The notes under the pieces are model-generated. The model was not told where the DNA came from. It saw nothing but the letters and a program-made list of their open reading frames with translations, and did not search any database. Below, piece by piece: positions 1 to 8,041 of a stretch of 64,000 bases of DNA. Location: positions 496,001 through 560,000 of the forward strand of contig CANNCA010000001.1 in the NCBI GenBank assembly GCA_947503005.1. The letters are read 5' to 3'. A program made the translations under genes and the position numbers. The stretch is from an uncultured Flavobacteriaceae bacterium. GTDB taxonomy: Bacteria; Bacteroidota; Bacteroidia; Flavobacteriales; Flavobacteriaceae. Each line of letters begins with the position of its first letter. The stretch's first letter is position 1.

Positions 1-145
1 CTTCGATGGCATTGGTCACTCCGTAGAAAATAGAACCGATTGCGATTATCGCAATTACGATTATGGAGAAACAACCTCCTACGGGCACGACCCATTTCCA
101 GTTTCTTTTCCACCAACTGGGTTGGGGTACGAGCTCATTGTTCAT
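1..145 (-). CDS. Coa1-like membrane protein, N-terminal part
   Basis: This is the 5' end of a minus-strand gene that runs off the left edge of the window. The ATG is at 145, and 48 codons are visible. The peptide begins with a short polar stretch, then a Trp/Arg/Lys-rich segment (WWKRNWKW), then one strongly hydrophobic segment (about residues 27-43). This layout resembles the small flavobacterial proteins annotated as cytochrome c oxidase assembly factor 1 (Coa1) family, but that is recall of a pattern and not a domain match. It is divergent from the ketoacyl synthase gene, so the two promoters share the space around 146-190. Confidence 0.5.
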   Translation of the reverse strand, partial: MNNELVPQPSWWKRNWKWVVPVGGCFSIIVIAIIAIGSIFYGVTNAIE

Positions 146-185
146 GGTTTCTTGGTTTTACTGCTTAGATGAAGATAAGAACTTT

Positions 186-193
186 TATTTTTG
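186..193 (+). promoter_or_regulatory. Candidate Bacteroidetes -7 box before the ketoacyl synthase
   Basis: TATTTTTG matches the Bacteroidetes -7 consensus TAnnTTTG. No convincing -33 TTG lies at the expected spacing. The box overlaps the longest possible start codon of the next gene (TTG at 191). If it is real, translation must begin further in, for instance at the TTG at 209. Confidence 0.35.
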
Positions 194-1417
194 CCCGAAA
201 CAGAAAAATTGATTGAACCGATATCCATAACAGCGATTTCATCGATTTCCCCACTAGGTACTTGCTTAGCGGACGCTTGGGTGGCCTATCAAGTGCCGAA
301 CCAACGTTTCATTACCAAAGAATTTAATGGAAAACTCGAATGGATCGGGCCACTTTCAAAAAAATCAAAGCAAGAAATATTCGACCTAAGACATTCCGAT
401 GCCAAATACAAATTGCTGGATGATAGTGTTTTGTTCGCTATTTATGCGTCTCGAAAGGCCACTAACATTGCACAATGGAAAGCAGCTGATTACTTCGGAA
501 TCAACATAGGCTCATCGCGCGGTGCAACTTCTTTATTCGAAAAGTATCATGAAGAATTCATCCAAAAAAACAAATCGGCGACGCTCTCTTCACCGACCAC
601 TACTTTAGGAAATATCTCCTCTTGGGTGGCACATGATCTACAAACAAATGGTCCTGAAATATCTCATTCCATTACTTGCTCCACCGCTTTGCATGCACTT
701 CTGAATGGAGTAGCTTGGTTACAAAGTGGTATGGCAGATAAATTTTTAGTGGGCGGTAGTGAAGCACCCTTGACGCCTTTTACCATTGCTCAGATGAAGG
801 CACTAAAAATTTATGCCAAGCCAAGTGCTGTCCCGAGCGAAGGCGAAAGGAAAGAAGGCAAAACATTTCCTTGCCAAGCACTCAACTTGAACAAAAAACA
901 AAATTCAATGATTTTAGGTGAAGGTGCTTCCGTGGCCTGTATGGAGAAAGGTATTTCAGAAAAGTCCTTGGCTGTAATTGCAGGATTGGGTTATGCTACA
1001 GAAGTGCTCGAACACAACGTTTCATTATCTACGGAGGCGATTTGTTTTCAACGCTCGATGCAAATGGCGTTGGGTAATACAAGGCCTGAGGAGGTGGATG
1101 CTATTGTGATGCATGCTCCGGGGACGATAAAGGGTGATCAATCAGAATACAAAGCCGTTCAAAAGATCTTTGGTAATAAGATGCCAAGTCTGACAACCAA
1201 TAAGTGGAAGATAGGCCACACTTTTGGAGCTTCCGGAATGCTTAGTGTTGAATTGGCCGTACTGATGTTACAGCATCAAAAGTTCGTTCAGGTTCCTTTT
1301 GTTACCTATAAATCTATCCCAAAGAAATTAGAAAAAATCATGGTTAATGCTGTAGGTTTTGGTGGCAATGCCGTAAGTGTACTATTGACGAAAAATGAGT
1401 CCCTCCCTCTTAATTAG
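191..1417 (+). CDS. Beta-ketoacyl synthase-like protein (next to bioB)
   Basis: This is a thiolase-fold condensing enzyme of the beta-ketoacyl-ACP synthase family, 408 residues from the TTG at 191. The Cys-His-His set is visible: Cys163 in SITCSTALHA, His308 in VMHAPGTIKGD and His343 in KIGHTFGASG. Family members carry out decarboxylating condensation of malonyl-ACP with an acyl chain. The His308 loop reads HAPGT where HGTGT is usual. Biotin synthase follows 91 bases later on the same strand, which suggests a role in making the pimeloyl chain of biotin, but that is inference from context. A start at TTG 209 (MIEPISITAI) fits the family N-terminus and the candidate promoter better than 191. 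Confidence 0.85.
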   Translation: MPETEKLIEPISITAISSISPLGTCLADAWVAYQVPNQRFITKEFNGKLEWIGPLSKKSKQEIFDLRHSDAKYKLLDDSVLFAIYASRKATNIAQWKAADYFGINIGSSRGATSLFEKYHEEFIQKNKSATLSSPTTTLGNISSWVAHDLQTNGPEISHSITCSTALHALLNGVAWLQSGMADKFLVGGSEAPLTPFTIAQMKALKIYAKPSAVPSEGERKEGKTFPCQALNLNKKQNSMILGEGASVACMEKGISEKSLAVIAGLGYATEVLEHNVSLSTEAICFQRSMQMALGNTRPEEVDAIVMHAPGTIKGDQSEYKAVQKIFGNKMPSLTTNKWKIGHTFGASGMLSVELAVLMLQHQKFVQVPFVTYKSIPKKLEKIMVNAVGFGGNAVSVLLTKNESLPLN

Positions 1418-1431
1418 GGCAAGGGAGGGGA
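1400..1431 (+). terminator. Hairpin across the ketoacyl synthase stop codon
   Basis: CCCTCCCT at 1401-1408 pairs perfectly with AGGGAGGG at 1422-1429 around a 13-base loop that contains the TAG stop. Only a short T-rich tract (ATTTCTTG) follows. It may be a weak terminator or an attenuator between this gene and bioB. Confidence 0.4.
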
Positions 1432-1508
1432 TTTCTTGAATTTGAAATTTGTTTATTGCAGATTCTACGTATTAAAAGTTATTTTTGAATAAGAAAGTGA
1501 ATCATTTT

Positions 1509-2594
1509 ATGAGCAAAACAAGACAAGACTGGACAACCGAGGAAATACTGGAAATCTATAACAAACCAATGATGGAGTTGTTATATGATGCAGCTACGAT
1601 ACATCGAGAAAATCATGACCCGAATACCGTTCAGGTTTCAACCCTTCTCTCCATTAAAACAGGCGGTTGCCCAGAAGATTGTGGGTATTGCCCTCAGGCC
1701 GCGCGTTATCATACGGATATTGAGGGGAACGATTTAATGACAGTCTCGCATGTGAAAGCGCAGGCATTGCGGGCTAAGGCTTCCGGAAGCTCACGGGTGT
1801 GTATGGGTGCCGCATGGCGAAATGTCAAAGATGGACCTGAATTCGACCAGGTACTTGAAATGGTTCGTACTATAAATAAATTGGAAATGGAAGTTTGCTG
1901 TACCTTGGGTATGATTACCGAGAACCAAGCAAAACGTTTGGCAGAAGCGGGGTTATATGCCTATAATCATAATTTAGACACTTCGGAGGACTATTATAAA
2001 GATGTGATTTCCACAAGAGCTTTTGAAGACCGTTTGGAAACCATTGATAACGTCCGCAAGAGTAATGTGACCGTTTGTAGCGGTGGAATTATCGGAATGG
2101 GAGAGCAATTGGAAGATAGAGCGGGAATGTTAGTCGCCCTTTCTTCTTTGAGTCCACAACCAGAGTCGGTGCCCATTAATGCATTAGTTGCTGTGGAGGG
2201 TACACCTATGGCCGAAATGGAACCTATTTCCATTTGGGAAATGATTCGAATGGTTGCGACTACTCGTATTGTTCTACCTGAAACACAAGTGCGTTTATCA
2301 GCTGGCCGAACGGAAATGAGCCGAGTAGGGCAGGCCATGTGTTTCTTCGCCGGGGCCAATTCAATTTTTGCTGGAGATAAATTATTGACCACTCCAAATC
2401 CTGATGTGAACGAGGATATGGAAATGTTCAAGTTATTGGGACTAAATCCTCAAAAACCATTTACAAAAATTTCACAGCCGAAAACGGTTGAAGCTACAGA
2501 TTCAAAACTGCAACCCTTAGAAGAAAAACCAAAATGGAGTCGACCCGGACATAAAATTGAACGAAACGAGCAGGCAAAGGCAAGAACGGTTTAA
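1509..2594 (+). CDS. bioB: Biotin synthase
   Basis: This radical-SAM enzyme inserts sulfur into dethiobiotin to make biotin. The ATG at 1509 gives 361 residues. An in-frame TTG at 1485 would add eight residues but lacks family support. The radical-SAM motif is C54-x3-C58-x2-C61. Ligands of the auxiliary [2Fe-2S] cluster are recognisable as Cys98, Cys131 or Cys130, Cys190 and Arg262 (in VRLSAGR). The body is the usual BioB core, with a C-terminal tail of about 40 polar residues. No other bio genes lie downstream, as the next gene is a cupin-like protein, so only the ketoacyl synthase accompanies it here. Confidence 0.97.
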   Translation: MSKTRQDWTTEEILEIYNKPMMELLYDAATIHRENHDPNTVQVSTLLSIKTGGCPEDCGYCPQAARYHTDIEGNDLMTVSHVKAQALRAKASGSSRVCMGAAWRNVKDGPEFDQVLEMVRTINKLEMEVCCTLGMITENQAKRLAEAGLYAYNHNLDTSEDYYKDVISTRAFEDRLETIDNVRKSNVTVCSGGIIGMGEQLEDRAGMLVALSSLSPQPESVPINALVAVEGTPMAEMEPISIWEMIRMVATTRIVLPETQVRLSAGRTEMSRVGQAMCFFAGANSIFAGDKLLTTPNPDVNEDMEMFKLLGLNPQKPFTKISQPKTVEATDSKLQPLEEKPKWSRPGHKIERNEQAKARTV

Positions 2595-2689
2595 CCACTT
2601 AATAGTTAGAATGTCAATTACCCAAGCTTATTTTTTATAGATATAAATTCTTTGATAAATCTTTAAGAAAATATTTCGAGAAGGTTAAT

Positions 2690-2697
2690 TAAATTTG
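2690..2697 (+). promoter_or_regulatory. Candidate -7 box before the cupin-like gene
   Basis: TAAATTTG matches TAnnTTTG and ends 25 bases before the TTG start at 2723. No clear -33 TTG was seen at 19-21 bases upstream. Confidence 0.35.
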
Positions 2698-2722
2698 AGT
2701 GAGATAAACAACCCCAGTACCA

Positions 2723-3580
2723 TTGAAACTAATTGAAGTACCCAGAGTGAAGTCAATTTCCAAAAAGGACTTCGTACGACAATTTCTGAAGCCGCAATTA
2801 CCTGTAATCATTGAAGAGTTTGATGATAATTGGGCTGCCCATCAAAAATGGAACCTCGACTATATGAAACAGATGGCGGGCGATAAAATCGTTCCGTTGT
2901 ACGATGACCGACCCGTGCATCACGATGACGGCTTTAATGAGCCTCATGCAGAAATGAAGATGTCTGAGTACATCGACCTTCTCAAAAGAGAACCCACCAA
3001 ATACCGAATTTTTCTTTGGAATGTTCTAAAAGAAGTACCTGCCCTGCAAAATGATTTTAGCTTTCCCGATTTCGGTATTCGCTTGTTGAAGGGTGTACCC
3101 ATGCTGTTTTTCGGAGGAAAAGATTCGCATACCTTTATGCACTATGATATCGATTTTGCCAATATTTTCCATTTTCATTTTGAGGGGGAGAAGGAATGTA
3201 TTCTATTTCCGCAATCACAGACAAAATATTTGTACAAGGTTCCTCATTCCATAATCACGCATGAGAGCATCGATTTTTCGAATCCGGATTACGATAAATG
3301 GCCAGCACTGAAGAATGCGGAAGGCTATAAAAGCACTTTGAAACATGGGGATGTGCTTTATATGCCCGAAGGATATTGGCACTACATGAAATACAAAACT
3401 CCTGGGTTTTCTATGAGTTTACGAGCATTGGCGAGAAACCCCTTTAATTTTGCCCATGCGGCATATAATATCTTTTTCATGCGCCATTTTGATGTGGTGA
3501 TGCGAAAACTACGAGGACAGGCTTGGATTGACAGCAAAAACCATCGGGCAATTGAGCAGACCCATCGTATCTTGATGTGA
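2723..3580 (+). CDS. Cupin-like (JmjC/FIH-type) protein
   Basis: 285 residues from a TTG start. The protein looks like the cupin_8/JmjC group of 2-oxoglutarate/Fe(II) oxygenases related to the asparaginyl hydroxylase FIH. The metal triad is visible as His140-x-Asp142 (in MHYDID) and His220 (in PEGYWHYM), separated by about 78 residues as in the family. The segment between them contains the expected strand with FPQSQTKYLY. The family hydroxylates protein side chains or tRNA bases, and the substrate here is unknown. The gene stands alone, convergent with recX, 20 bases from its stop. Confidence 0.85.
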   Translation: MKLIEVPRVKSISKKDFVRQFLKPQLPVIIEEFDDNWAAHQKWNLDYMKQMAGDKIVPLYDDRPVHHDDGFNEPHAEMKMSEYIDLLKREPTKYRIFLWNVLKEVPALQNDFSFPDFGIRLLKGVPMLFFGGKDSHTFMHYDIDFANIFHFHFEGEKECILFPQSQTKYLYKVPHSIITHESIDFSNPDYDKWPALKNAEGYKSTLKHGDVLYMPEGYWHYMKYKTPGFSMSLRALARNPFNFAHAAYNIFFMRHFDVVMRKLRGQAWIDSKNHRAIEQTHRILM

Positions 3581-3600
3581 GCCTTTTTGCTGTTAAGTTA

Positions 3601-4080
3601 TTAGGGAATCAACTCCTTCAACTTTCCATAAACCAAATGGCTTTCCCACCCACGATAAAGCAAATAATCGGCCAATTTTCTTCTTCGTTTTTGTTTGTTG
3701 GTTTCTCTTATGGCTGCAAGTCTTTTTTTTGCAAGGGCATCTAAGGTAGTTACATACTTTTCGTCGTCAATTTCATGAAGTGCAGTCTTAATGTTGAACC
3801 TTGAAATTCCACGGAATTTTAACTCGTTAACGATGCGATTTCTGCCCCATTTCTTAATATTGAATTTGCCGCGCGCAAAACTCTGAGCGAATCGTTCTTC
3901 ATTCAAATAGTTTTCTTGGATTAGATGCGAGACAATTTCATCGATAGCCTTTGGGATCATGTTCATGTCCTTCAATTTTTGCTTAACCTCTTTATGGCAA
4001 CGTTCTTGATATGCACAGTAACCTTCCAATTTTCTGGTGGCTTCTTTTAGGGTGTAGGATTTGGTTCTTTCAAATTGCAC
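3601..4080 (-). CDS. recX: Regulatory protein RecX
   Basis: RecX binds RecA filaments and limits recombinase activity. The 159-residue protein starts at GTG 4080 and is almost entirely helical. It has the three-helix repeat layout of RecX: the family signature around residues 50-75 (LIQENYLNEERFAQSFARGK) and a second copy-like repeat at about 75-150. RecX is usually 150-170 residues long in Bacteroidetes, so this is full length. recA is not in the window. The gene converges on the cupin-like gene and has RNase G upstream on the same strand. Confidence 0.9.
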   Translation of the reverse strand: MQFERTKSYTLKEATRKLEGYCAYQERCHKEVKQKLKDMNMIPKAIDEIVSHLIQENYLNEERFAQSFARGKFNIKKWGRNRIVNELKFRGISRFNIKTALHEIDDEKYVTTLDALAKKRLAAIRETNKQKRRRKLADYLLYRGWESHLVYGKLKELIP

Positions 4081-4163
4081 GGGTTAAAAATAACGAATTC
4101 AAGTTTGGAGCTGAAATTAGGCAGGCCTGACTTTGCTGTAATAAAATCGAAATAGCCCAAAAC

Positions 4164-4196
4164 AAAAAAAGCGACCCCATTGTTGAGGTCGCTTTT
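4164..4196 (-). terminator. Intrinsic terminator of the RNase G gene
   Basis: Read on the minus strand just after the stop at 4202, a stem of AAAAGCGACC (4167-4176) with GGTCGCTTTT (4187-4196) is followed by a run of seven T (complement of 4164-4170). This is a textbook Rho-independent terminator. Confidence 0.85.
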
Positions 4197-4201
4197 ATAT
4201 A

Positions 4202-5749
4202 CTAATAAATGGTTTTACCATCTTTATCTTTAAAACGGTATTCGAGATACGTGTAGGCATCTCTTGGCTGTATTTTTATCCACTTTTTATGTTCCATAAA
4301 CCACTTGGAACGCATGGATGGGAAACCTTTGGTAATATAGGCTGCAATAAACGGATGTATATTCAATGTAATTCCGTTATTGGCTTTCGGGCCTTTCAAA
4401 AGTTTCTGAAGGTCGGCGTTTATCTTGTCGATCAAAACAATTGGAGCTTCAACTTCCTGGCCAGTGCCATTTGGGTTTTCTTCCGTAGTCTTGATGTTCA
4501 TTTCGGGCCGTACCCGTTGTCTGGTAATCTGTATAAGGCCAAACTTACTAGGAGGTAGTATTTTGTGTTTGGCACGATCATCTTTCATTTCATCGCGAAG
4601 ATGATCAAAAAGTTTTCTGCGGTGCGGTGCTTTTACCATATCGATAAAGTCGACCACAATGATGCCTCCCATGTCGCGCAGTCGCAATTGCCGTGCAATT
4701 TCCGATGCGGCCAAAAGATTGACCTCTAATGCGGTATCTTCTTGGTTTTTGGCCTTGTTCGAACGGTTACCACTGTTGACGTCGATGACGTGCAAGGCTT
4801 CGGTATGTTCTATAATGAGGTACGCACCTTTACTCATAGATGCGGTACGGCCAAAAGAGGTCTTGATTTGTCTTTCAATTCCGAATTTCTCAAAAATCGG
4901 AACTTGAGACTGGTATAGTTTGACAATCGATTCCTTTTCTGGAGCTATTTCCAAAACGTAATCTTTGATTTGATTATAAAGCGTTTCATTGTCAACATGA
5001 ATTCCGGTATAGGAATCATTGAAAACATCCCTTAGTATACTGCTGGCCCTATTGAGCTCGGTCAATACTTTGGAGGGAGTAGGTGCTTTATACAATTTCT
5101 TACACATTGCCGACCATTTGGCCAACAAATTCTCTAGATCTTTGTCGAGTTCCGCTACTTTTTTGCCTTCTGCTACCGTTCTAATGATTACTCCGAATCC
5201 TTTTGGCTTAATACTCTTAACAAGTCTTTTCAACCTATCTTTTTCTTCTCTACTTGCAATCTTTTGTGAGACTGAAACACGGTCTGAAAAAGGTACCATG
5301 ACCAAATATCGCCCGGCTAACGAAAGCTCGGAGCTAATTCTTGGTCCTTTGGTGGATATGGGTTCTTTGACAATTTGCACCAATAGACTTTGATTGGCCT
5401 TGATTACATCTGTAATCACACCATGTTTGTCAATGTCTTTTTCGGTTGGAAAGTTTTTCAAGGAATACTCTTTTAGCCTCCCTGAACTTACTTGTCTTAT
5501 GAATTTAAGCATTGTAGATAATTGCGGCCCGAGGTCATGATAATGCAGAAAAGCATCTTTTTCATAACCAACGTTTACAAAGGCTGCATTTAGACCAGTC
5601 ACTGGTTTCCGTACTTTAGCGAGAAATATATCGCCGACCGAGAAATCATTGTTGTCTTCTTCTTTATGCAATTCAGTGAGTTTTCCTTCCTTTAACAAGG
5701 CAAAATCAACAGCGTCGGAACTAGATCTTACGATTAATTCTCTATTCAC
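4202..5749 (-). CDS. rng: Ribonuclease E/G family protein
   Basis: This single-strand endoribonuclease is involved in rRNA maturation and mRNA decay. It has 515 residues from ATG 5749. It has the RNase G layout: an N-terminal S1 RNA-binding region (about 35-125, with GDIFLAKVRKPVTGLNAAFVNVG) and a catalytic DNase-I-like region with the metal-binding aspartates in HVIDVNSG and VVDFIDM. A C-terminal small domain follows. The long C-terminal degradosome scaffold of E. coli RNase E is absent, so RNase G is the better name. The HU gene and the 29-residue peptide gene lie upstream on the same strand. Confidence 0.93.
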   Translation of the reverse strand: MNRELIVRSSSDAVDFALLKEGKLTELHKEEDNNDFSVGDIFLAKVRKPVTGLNAAFVNVGYEKDAFLHYHDLGPQLSTMLKFIRQVSSGRLKEYSLKNFPTEKDIDKHGVITDVIKANQSLLVQIVKEPISTKGPRISSELSLAGRYLVMVPFSDRVSVSQKIASREEKDRLKRLVKSIKPKGFGVIIRTVAEGKKVAELDKDLENLLAKWSAMCKKLYKAPTPSKVLTELNRASSILRDVFNDSYTGIHVDNETLYNQIKDYVLEIAPEKESIVKLYQSQVPIFEKFGIERQIKTSFGRTASMSKGAYLIIEHTEALHVIDVNSGNRSNKAKNQEDTALEVNLLAASEIARQLRLRDMGGIIVVDFIDMVKAPHRRKLFDHLRDEMKDDRAKHKILPPSKFGLIQITRQRVRPEMNIKTTEENPNGTGQEVEAPIVLIDKINADLQKLLKGPKANNGITLNIHPFIAAYITKGFPSMRSKWFMEHKKWIKIQPRDAYTYLEYRFKDKDGKTIY

Positions 5750-5767
5750 CTGAATTTATATTTACAT

Positions 5768-5790
5768 CCGTCCCGATAATTCGGGGGCGG
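5768..5790. repeat. Short GC-rich inverted repeat upstream of rng
   Basis: CCCGA-TAAT-TCGGG with partly complementary flanks forms a small hairpin in the leader of the RNase G gene. Sequences of this type recur between genes in flavobacterial genomes. Only one copy is seen here, so calling it a dispersed repeat is inference. Confidence 0.3.
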
Positions 5791-5875
5791 ATAGATTAAA
5801 CATTTATCATAAACAGGTTGTATAAACCTGCCGAAATTCTCGCGGGAACTTCTATGTCAAAGAACGTATAAAATG

Positions 5876-5902
5876 AAAAAGTAGTTGTTACAACTACTTT
5901 TT
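5876..5902 (-). terminator. Terminator overlapping the end of the 29-residue gene
   Basis: AAAAAGTAGTTG (5876-5887) pairs perfectly with CAACTACTTTTT (5891-5902) around a three-base loop. On the minus strand the stem includes the last codons and stop of the small basic gene and ends in a T run. It probably ends the transcript of HU plus the small gene. Confidence 0.8.
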
Positions 5903-5983
5903 CTTGTGTCGGTTAGCTCTCCGGCGCTTTTTTCGCTTATGGGTAGCTACCTTATGTCTTTTTCTTTTCTTACCACTCGGCAT
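5894..5983 (-). CDS. 29-residue, highly basic peptide
   Basis: The reading frame from ATG 5983 encodes 29 residues that begin MPSGKKRKRHKVATHK and end NRHKKK. About two thirds of the residues are Lys, Arg or His and there are no acidic residues. Such composition is typical of small ribosomal proteins. I recall near-identical small proteins in other flavobacteria at the same site between HU and RNase G, which argues for a real gene. A Bacteroidetes-specific ribosomal component is the best guess, but this is not shown by the sequence. It starts 22 bases after the HU stop, so the two genes are probably cotranscribed, and a perfect terminator overlaps its last codons. No Shine-Dalgarno motif is seen. 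Confidence 0.75.
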   Translation of the reverse strand: MPSGKKRKRHKVATHKRKKRRRANRHKKK

Positions 5984-6005
5984 AAAGTCTGCTTTTTTTA
6001 GATTA

Positions 6006-6296
6006 TTATTTTACTTGAACGTTGCTCTTTACTCCTTCTACAAAAACCTTGGCAGGTTTAAATGCCGGAATGTTGTGGGCAGGTATTTTAATGGTGGTGT
6101 TCTTTGAAATGTTTCTGCCGGTTTTTTCCGCTCTTGTCTTGATGATGAAACTTCCAAAACCTCTCAGATAAACGTTATCTCCGCCTTCTAATGAAGATTT
6201 CACCTCCTCCATAAAAGATTCTACCGTCGCTTGAACATCTCCTTTTTCAATTCCCAGTTTGTCTGAGATTTTCGATACAATTTCTGCTTTCGTCAT
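6006..6296 (-). CDS. HU family DNA-binding protein
   Basis: This 96-residue nucleoid protein bends DNA as a dimer. The N-terminal helices (MTKAEIVSKISDKLGI) and the beta-arm signature GSFIIKTRAEKTGRN (around residues 47-61) with the intercalating proline region (IKIPAHNIPAFKPAK) are all present. IHF and HU cannot be told apart by sequence alone here. The single-chain length and basic C-terminus fit HU. It heads a minus-strand unit with the small basic peptide gene and probably uses the -7 box at 6333-6340. Confidence 0.93.
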   Translation of the reverse strand: MTKAEIVSKISDKLGIEKGDVQATVESFMEEVKSSLEGGDNVYLRGFGSFIIKTRAEKTGRNISKNTTIKIPAHNIPAFKPAKVFVEGVKSNVQVK

Positions 6297-6332
6297 TGTT
6301 AATTGGGGTTTTCTTTAGTTTTTTTTGGCTTG

Positions 6333-6340
6333 CAAATATA
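6333..6340 (-). promoter_or_regulatory. Candidate -7 box for the HU gene
   Basis: On the minus strand TATATTTG matches TAnnTTTG and lies about 37 bases before the HU start codon. No strong -33 TTG is visible. Confidence 0.45.
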
Positions 6341-6446
6341 TAAATTAAATTCATTCTTTCACCTGTAAAGAACTAATTTTAAGTGAATTCATTCCTTAAA
6401 AACATGGGGTTAAAAGAATTATTCCTTTCTTGAAGATTTAATCGGT

Positions 6447-6454
6447 TATTTTTG
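6447..6454 (+). promoter_or_regulatory. Candidate -7 box for mutY
   Basis: TATTTTTG matches TAnnTTTG and ends 19 bases before the mutY ATG. A TTG at 6430-6432 is only 14 bases upstream of it, closer than the usual 19-21. Confidence 0.4.
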
Positions 6455-6473
6455 GCGAATAGGAATTGCTACA

Positions 6474-7520
6474 ATGAATTTTTCAAATAAGATACTCCAA
6501 TGGTACCATGAAAACAAACGAGATTTACCTTGGCGTGAAACCACAGATCCATATAAGATTTGGCTTTCAGAGATAATGTTACAGCAAACCCGTGTTGCGC
6601 AAGGCATGCCATACTATCTGAAGTTTATAGAGCATTTTCCAAGGGTTCATGACCTGGCCAATGCTACCGAGGAGAAAGTATTAAAGCTTTGGCAGGGCCT
6701 TGGTTACTATTCTCGAGCGCGAAATTTACACACTACGGCAAAGATGGTAGTAAGTGAGTATGGTGGTAGCTTTCCCAATACGTACATAGAACTTTTGAAT
6801 CTCAAAGGTGTTGGCGATTATACGGCCAGTGCGATTTCTTCAATCTGTTTTGATGAGCCGCAGCCTGTTGTTGACGGTAATGTGTATAGGGTGCTGGCAC
6901 GTTATTTTGGAATTGACCTCCCAATCAATAGTTCCGAAGGGACAAAGTATTTCAAGACGCTGGCCCGCGAGGTGATGCATGAAGAGAATATCAGGGATTA
7001 TAACCAGGGTATCATGGAATTCGGAGCCATACAATGTGCTCCTAAAAATCCTCATTGTTTGCATTGCCCATTAAATGAACGCTGTATAGCGCTTCAAGAA
7101 AATAAGATTGATAGTCTACCTGTAAAAATTAACAAGACTAAAGTTAGAAATCGGTTTTTCAACTACTTGGTAGTGCTCGATGCCAAAGAAAAAACGATTT
7201 TAAGACAACGAAAAGGAAAAGGAATATGGCAGAATTTATGGGAATTCCCACTTTTGGAGTCAGAGAACAAATTAAATAAAAAGCACGTAGAAGAAAGACT
7301 TCCCGATCTTTTGGGAATTAAAGGGGTACAAGAAGTCTATTGTTTTAACGAAAAAACTATTGTTCATAAACTGTCACATCAGCATTTACATTCACATTTC
7401 TGGATTGTAGAAGCCAACACAGTCTTAAATGATGGAATTAGTTGGAGGAAACTAGAAGATTATCCTGTTCCGGTATTGATTGCTGATTTCATTAAAACGT
7501 TTAAAAATTCGTACTTTTGA
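6474..7520 (+). CDS. mutY: A/G-specific adenine glycosylase
   Basis: MutY removes adenine mispaired with 8-oxoguanine in base-excision repair. The protein has 348 residues from ATG 6474. It has catalytic Glu33 (SEIMLQQT), a helix-hairpin-helix (LKGVGDYTASA, 110-120), catalytic Asp134 (VVDGNVYR) and the [4Fe-4S] ligands Cys188-x6-Cys195-x2-Cys198-x5-Cys204. The C-terminal third is the NUDIX-like domain that recognises 8-oxoG. It is full length for the family. ssb follows 33 bases later, with its own promoter-like box inside the mutY stop region. Confidence 0.97.
   Translation: MNFSNKILQWYHENKRDLPWRETTDPYKIWLSEIMLQQTRVAQGMPYYLKFIEHFPRVHDLANATEEKVLKLWQGLGYYSRARNLHTTAKMVVSEYGGSFPNTYIELLNLKGVGDYTASAISSICFDEPQPVVDGNVYRVLARYFGIDLPINSSEGTKYFKTLAREVMHEENIRDYNQGIMEFGAIQCAPKNPHCLHCPLNERCIALQENKIDSLPVKINKTKVRNRFFNYLVVLDAKEKTILRQRKGKGIWQNLWEFPLLESENKLNKKHVEERLPDLLGIKGVQEVYCFNEKTIVHKLSHQHLHSHFWIVEANTVLNDGISWRKLEDYPVPVLIADFIKTFKNSYF
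7513..7520 (+). promoter_or_regulatory. Candidate -7 box for ssb
   Basis: TACTTTTG matches TAnnTTTG. It overlaps the mutY stop codon and ends 33 bases before the ssb ATG. No clear -33 element was found. Confidence 0.35.
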
Positions 7521-7553
7521 CATATCAAAATCCTCTAGAATCAAAAAGAAAAT

Positions 7554-8015
7554 ATGAGCGGAACCCTAAATAAAGTGATGCTGATAGGTCATTTGGGAGA
7601 TGAAGTCAAAATGCACTATTTCGAAGGAGGTAATTGTATTGGAAGGTTTCCCATTGCAACGAACGAGACCTACACCAACAAGCAAACAGGAGAGCGCGTT
7701 ACCAATACCGATTGGCATAACATAGTGGTGCGCAACAAAGCAGCCGAAATTTGCGAAAAGTATTTGAGCAAAGGCGATAAAATATATGTCGAGGGGCGTT
7801 TAAAGAATAGACAGTGGCAAGGTGAAGATGGTAATACCCGATATTCAACCGAGGTGCAGGTGCAAGATTTCACTTTTCTCTCAACAAAAAAAGAGAGTAC
7901 GGCTAATGCTCAAGCAAACCAATCGCAGCAGCCCCAAGTGACTACCGATATAAATGAGGTAAAGGAAGCTGATCAGGTTTCCGACCCTACTCAAACGGAT
8001 GATTTACCCTTCTAG
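7554..8015 (+). CDS. ssb: Single-stranded DNA-binding protein
   Basis: SSB coats single-stranded DNA in replication and repair and recruits partners through its acidic tail. The protein has 153 residues. The OB fold occupies about residues 1-108 (MSGTLNKVMLIGHLG at the N-terminus, then TDWHNIVV). A Gln/Asn/Thr-rich linker follows, and the chain ends with the canonical acidic tip DDLPF. Gliding genes gldE and gldD follow, the usual order in this phylum. Confidence 0.97.
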   Translation: MSGTLNKVMLIGHLGDEVKMHYFEGGNCIGRFPIATNETYTNKQTGERVTNTDWHNIVVRNKAAEICEKYLSKGDKIYVEGRLKNRQWQGEDGNTRYSTEVQVQDFTFLSTKKESTANAQANQSQQPQVTTDINEVKEADQVSDPTQTDDLPF

Positions 8016-8041
8016 TGCAATCAAGAATTAAATTTTGACTA

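Noticed and set aside
1994-2431. Open frame on the minus strand inside bioB
   Set aside because: It lies fully within a well-supported gene and has no family features or start context; it is a shadow of bioB coding sequence.
5904-6107. 67-codon plus-strand frame over the small basic gene and HU
   Set aside because: It is antisense to two supported genes and its hydrophobic composition comes from the complement of Lys/Arg codons.
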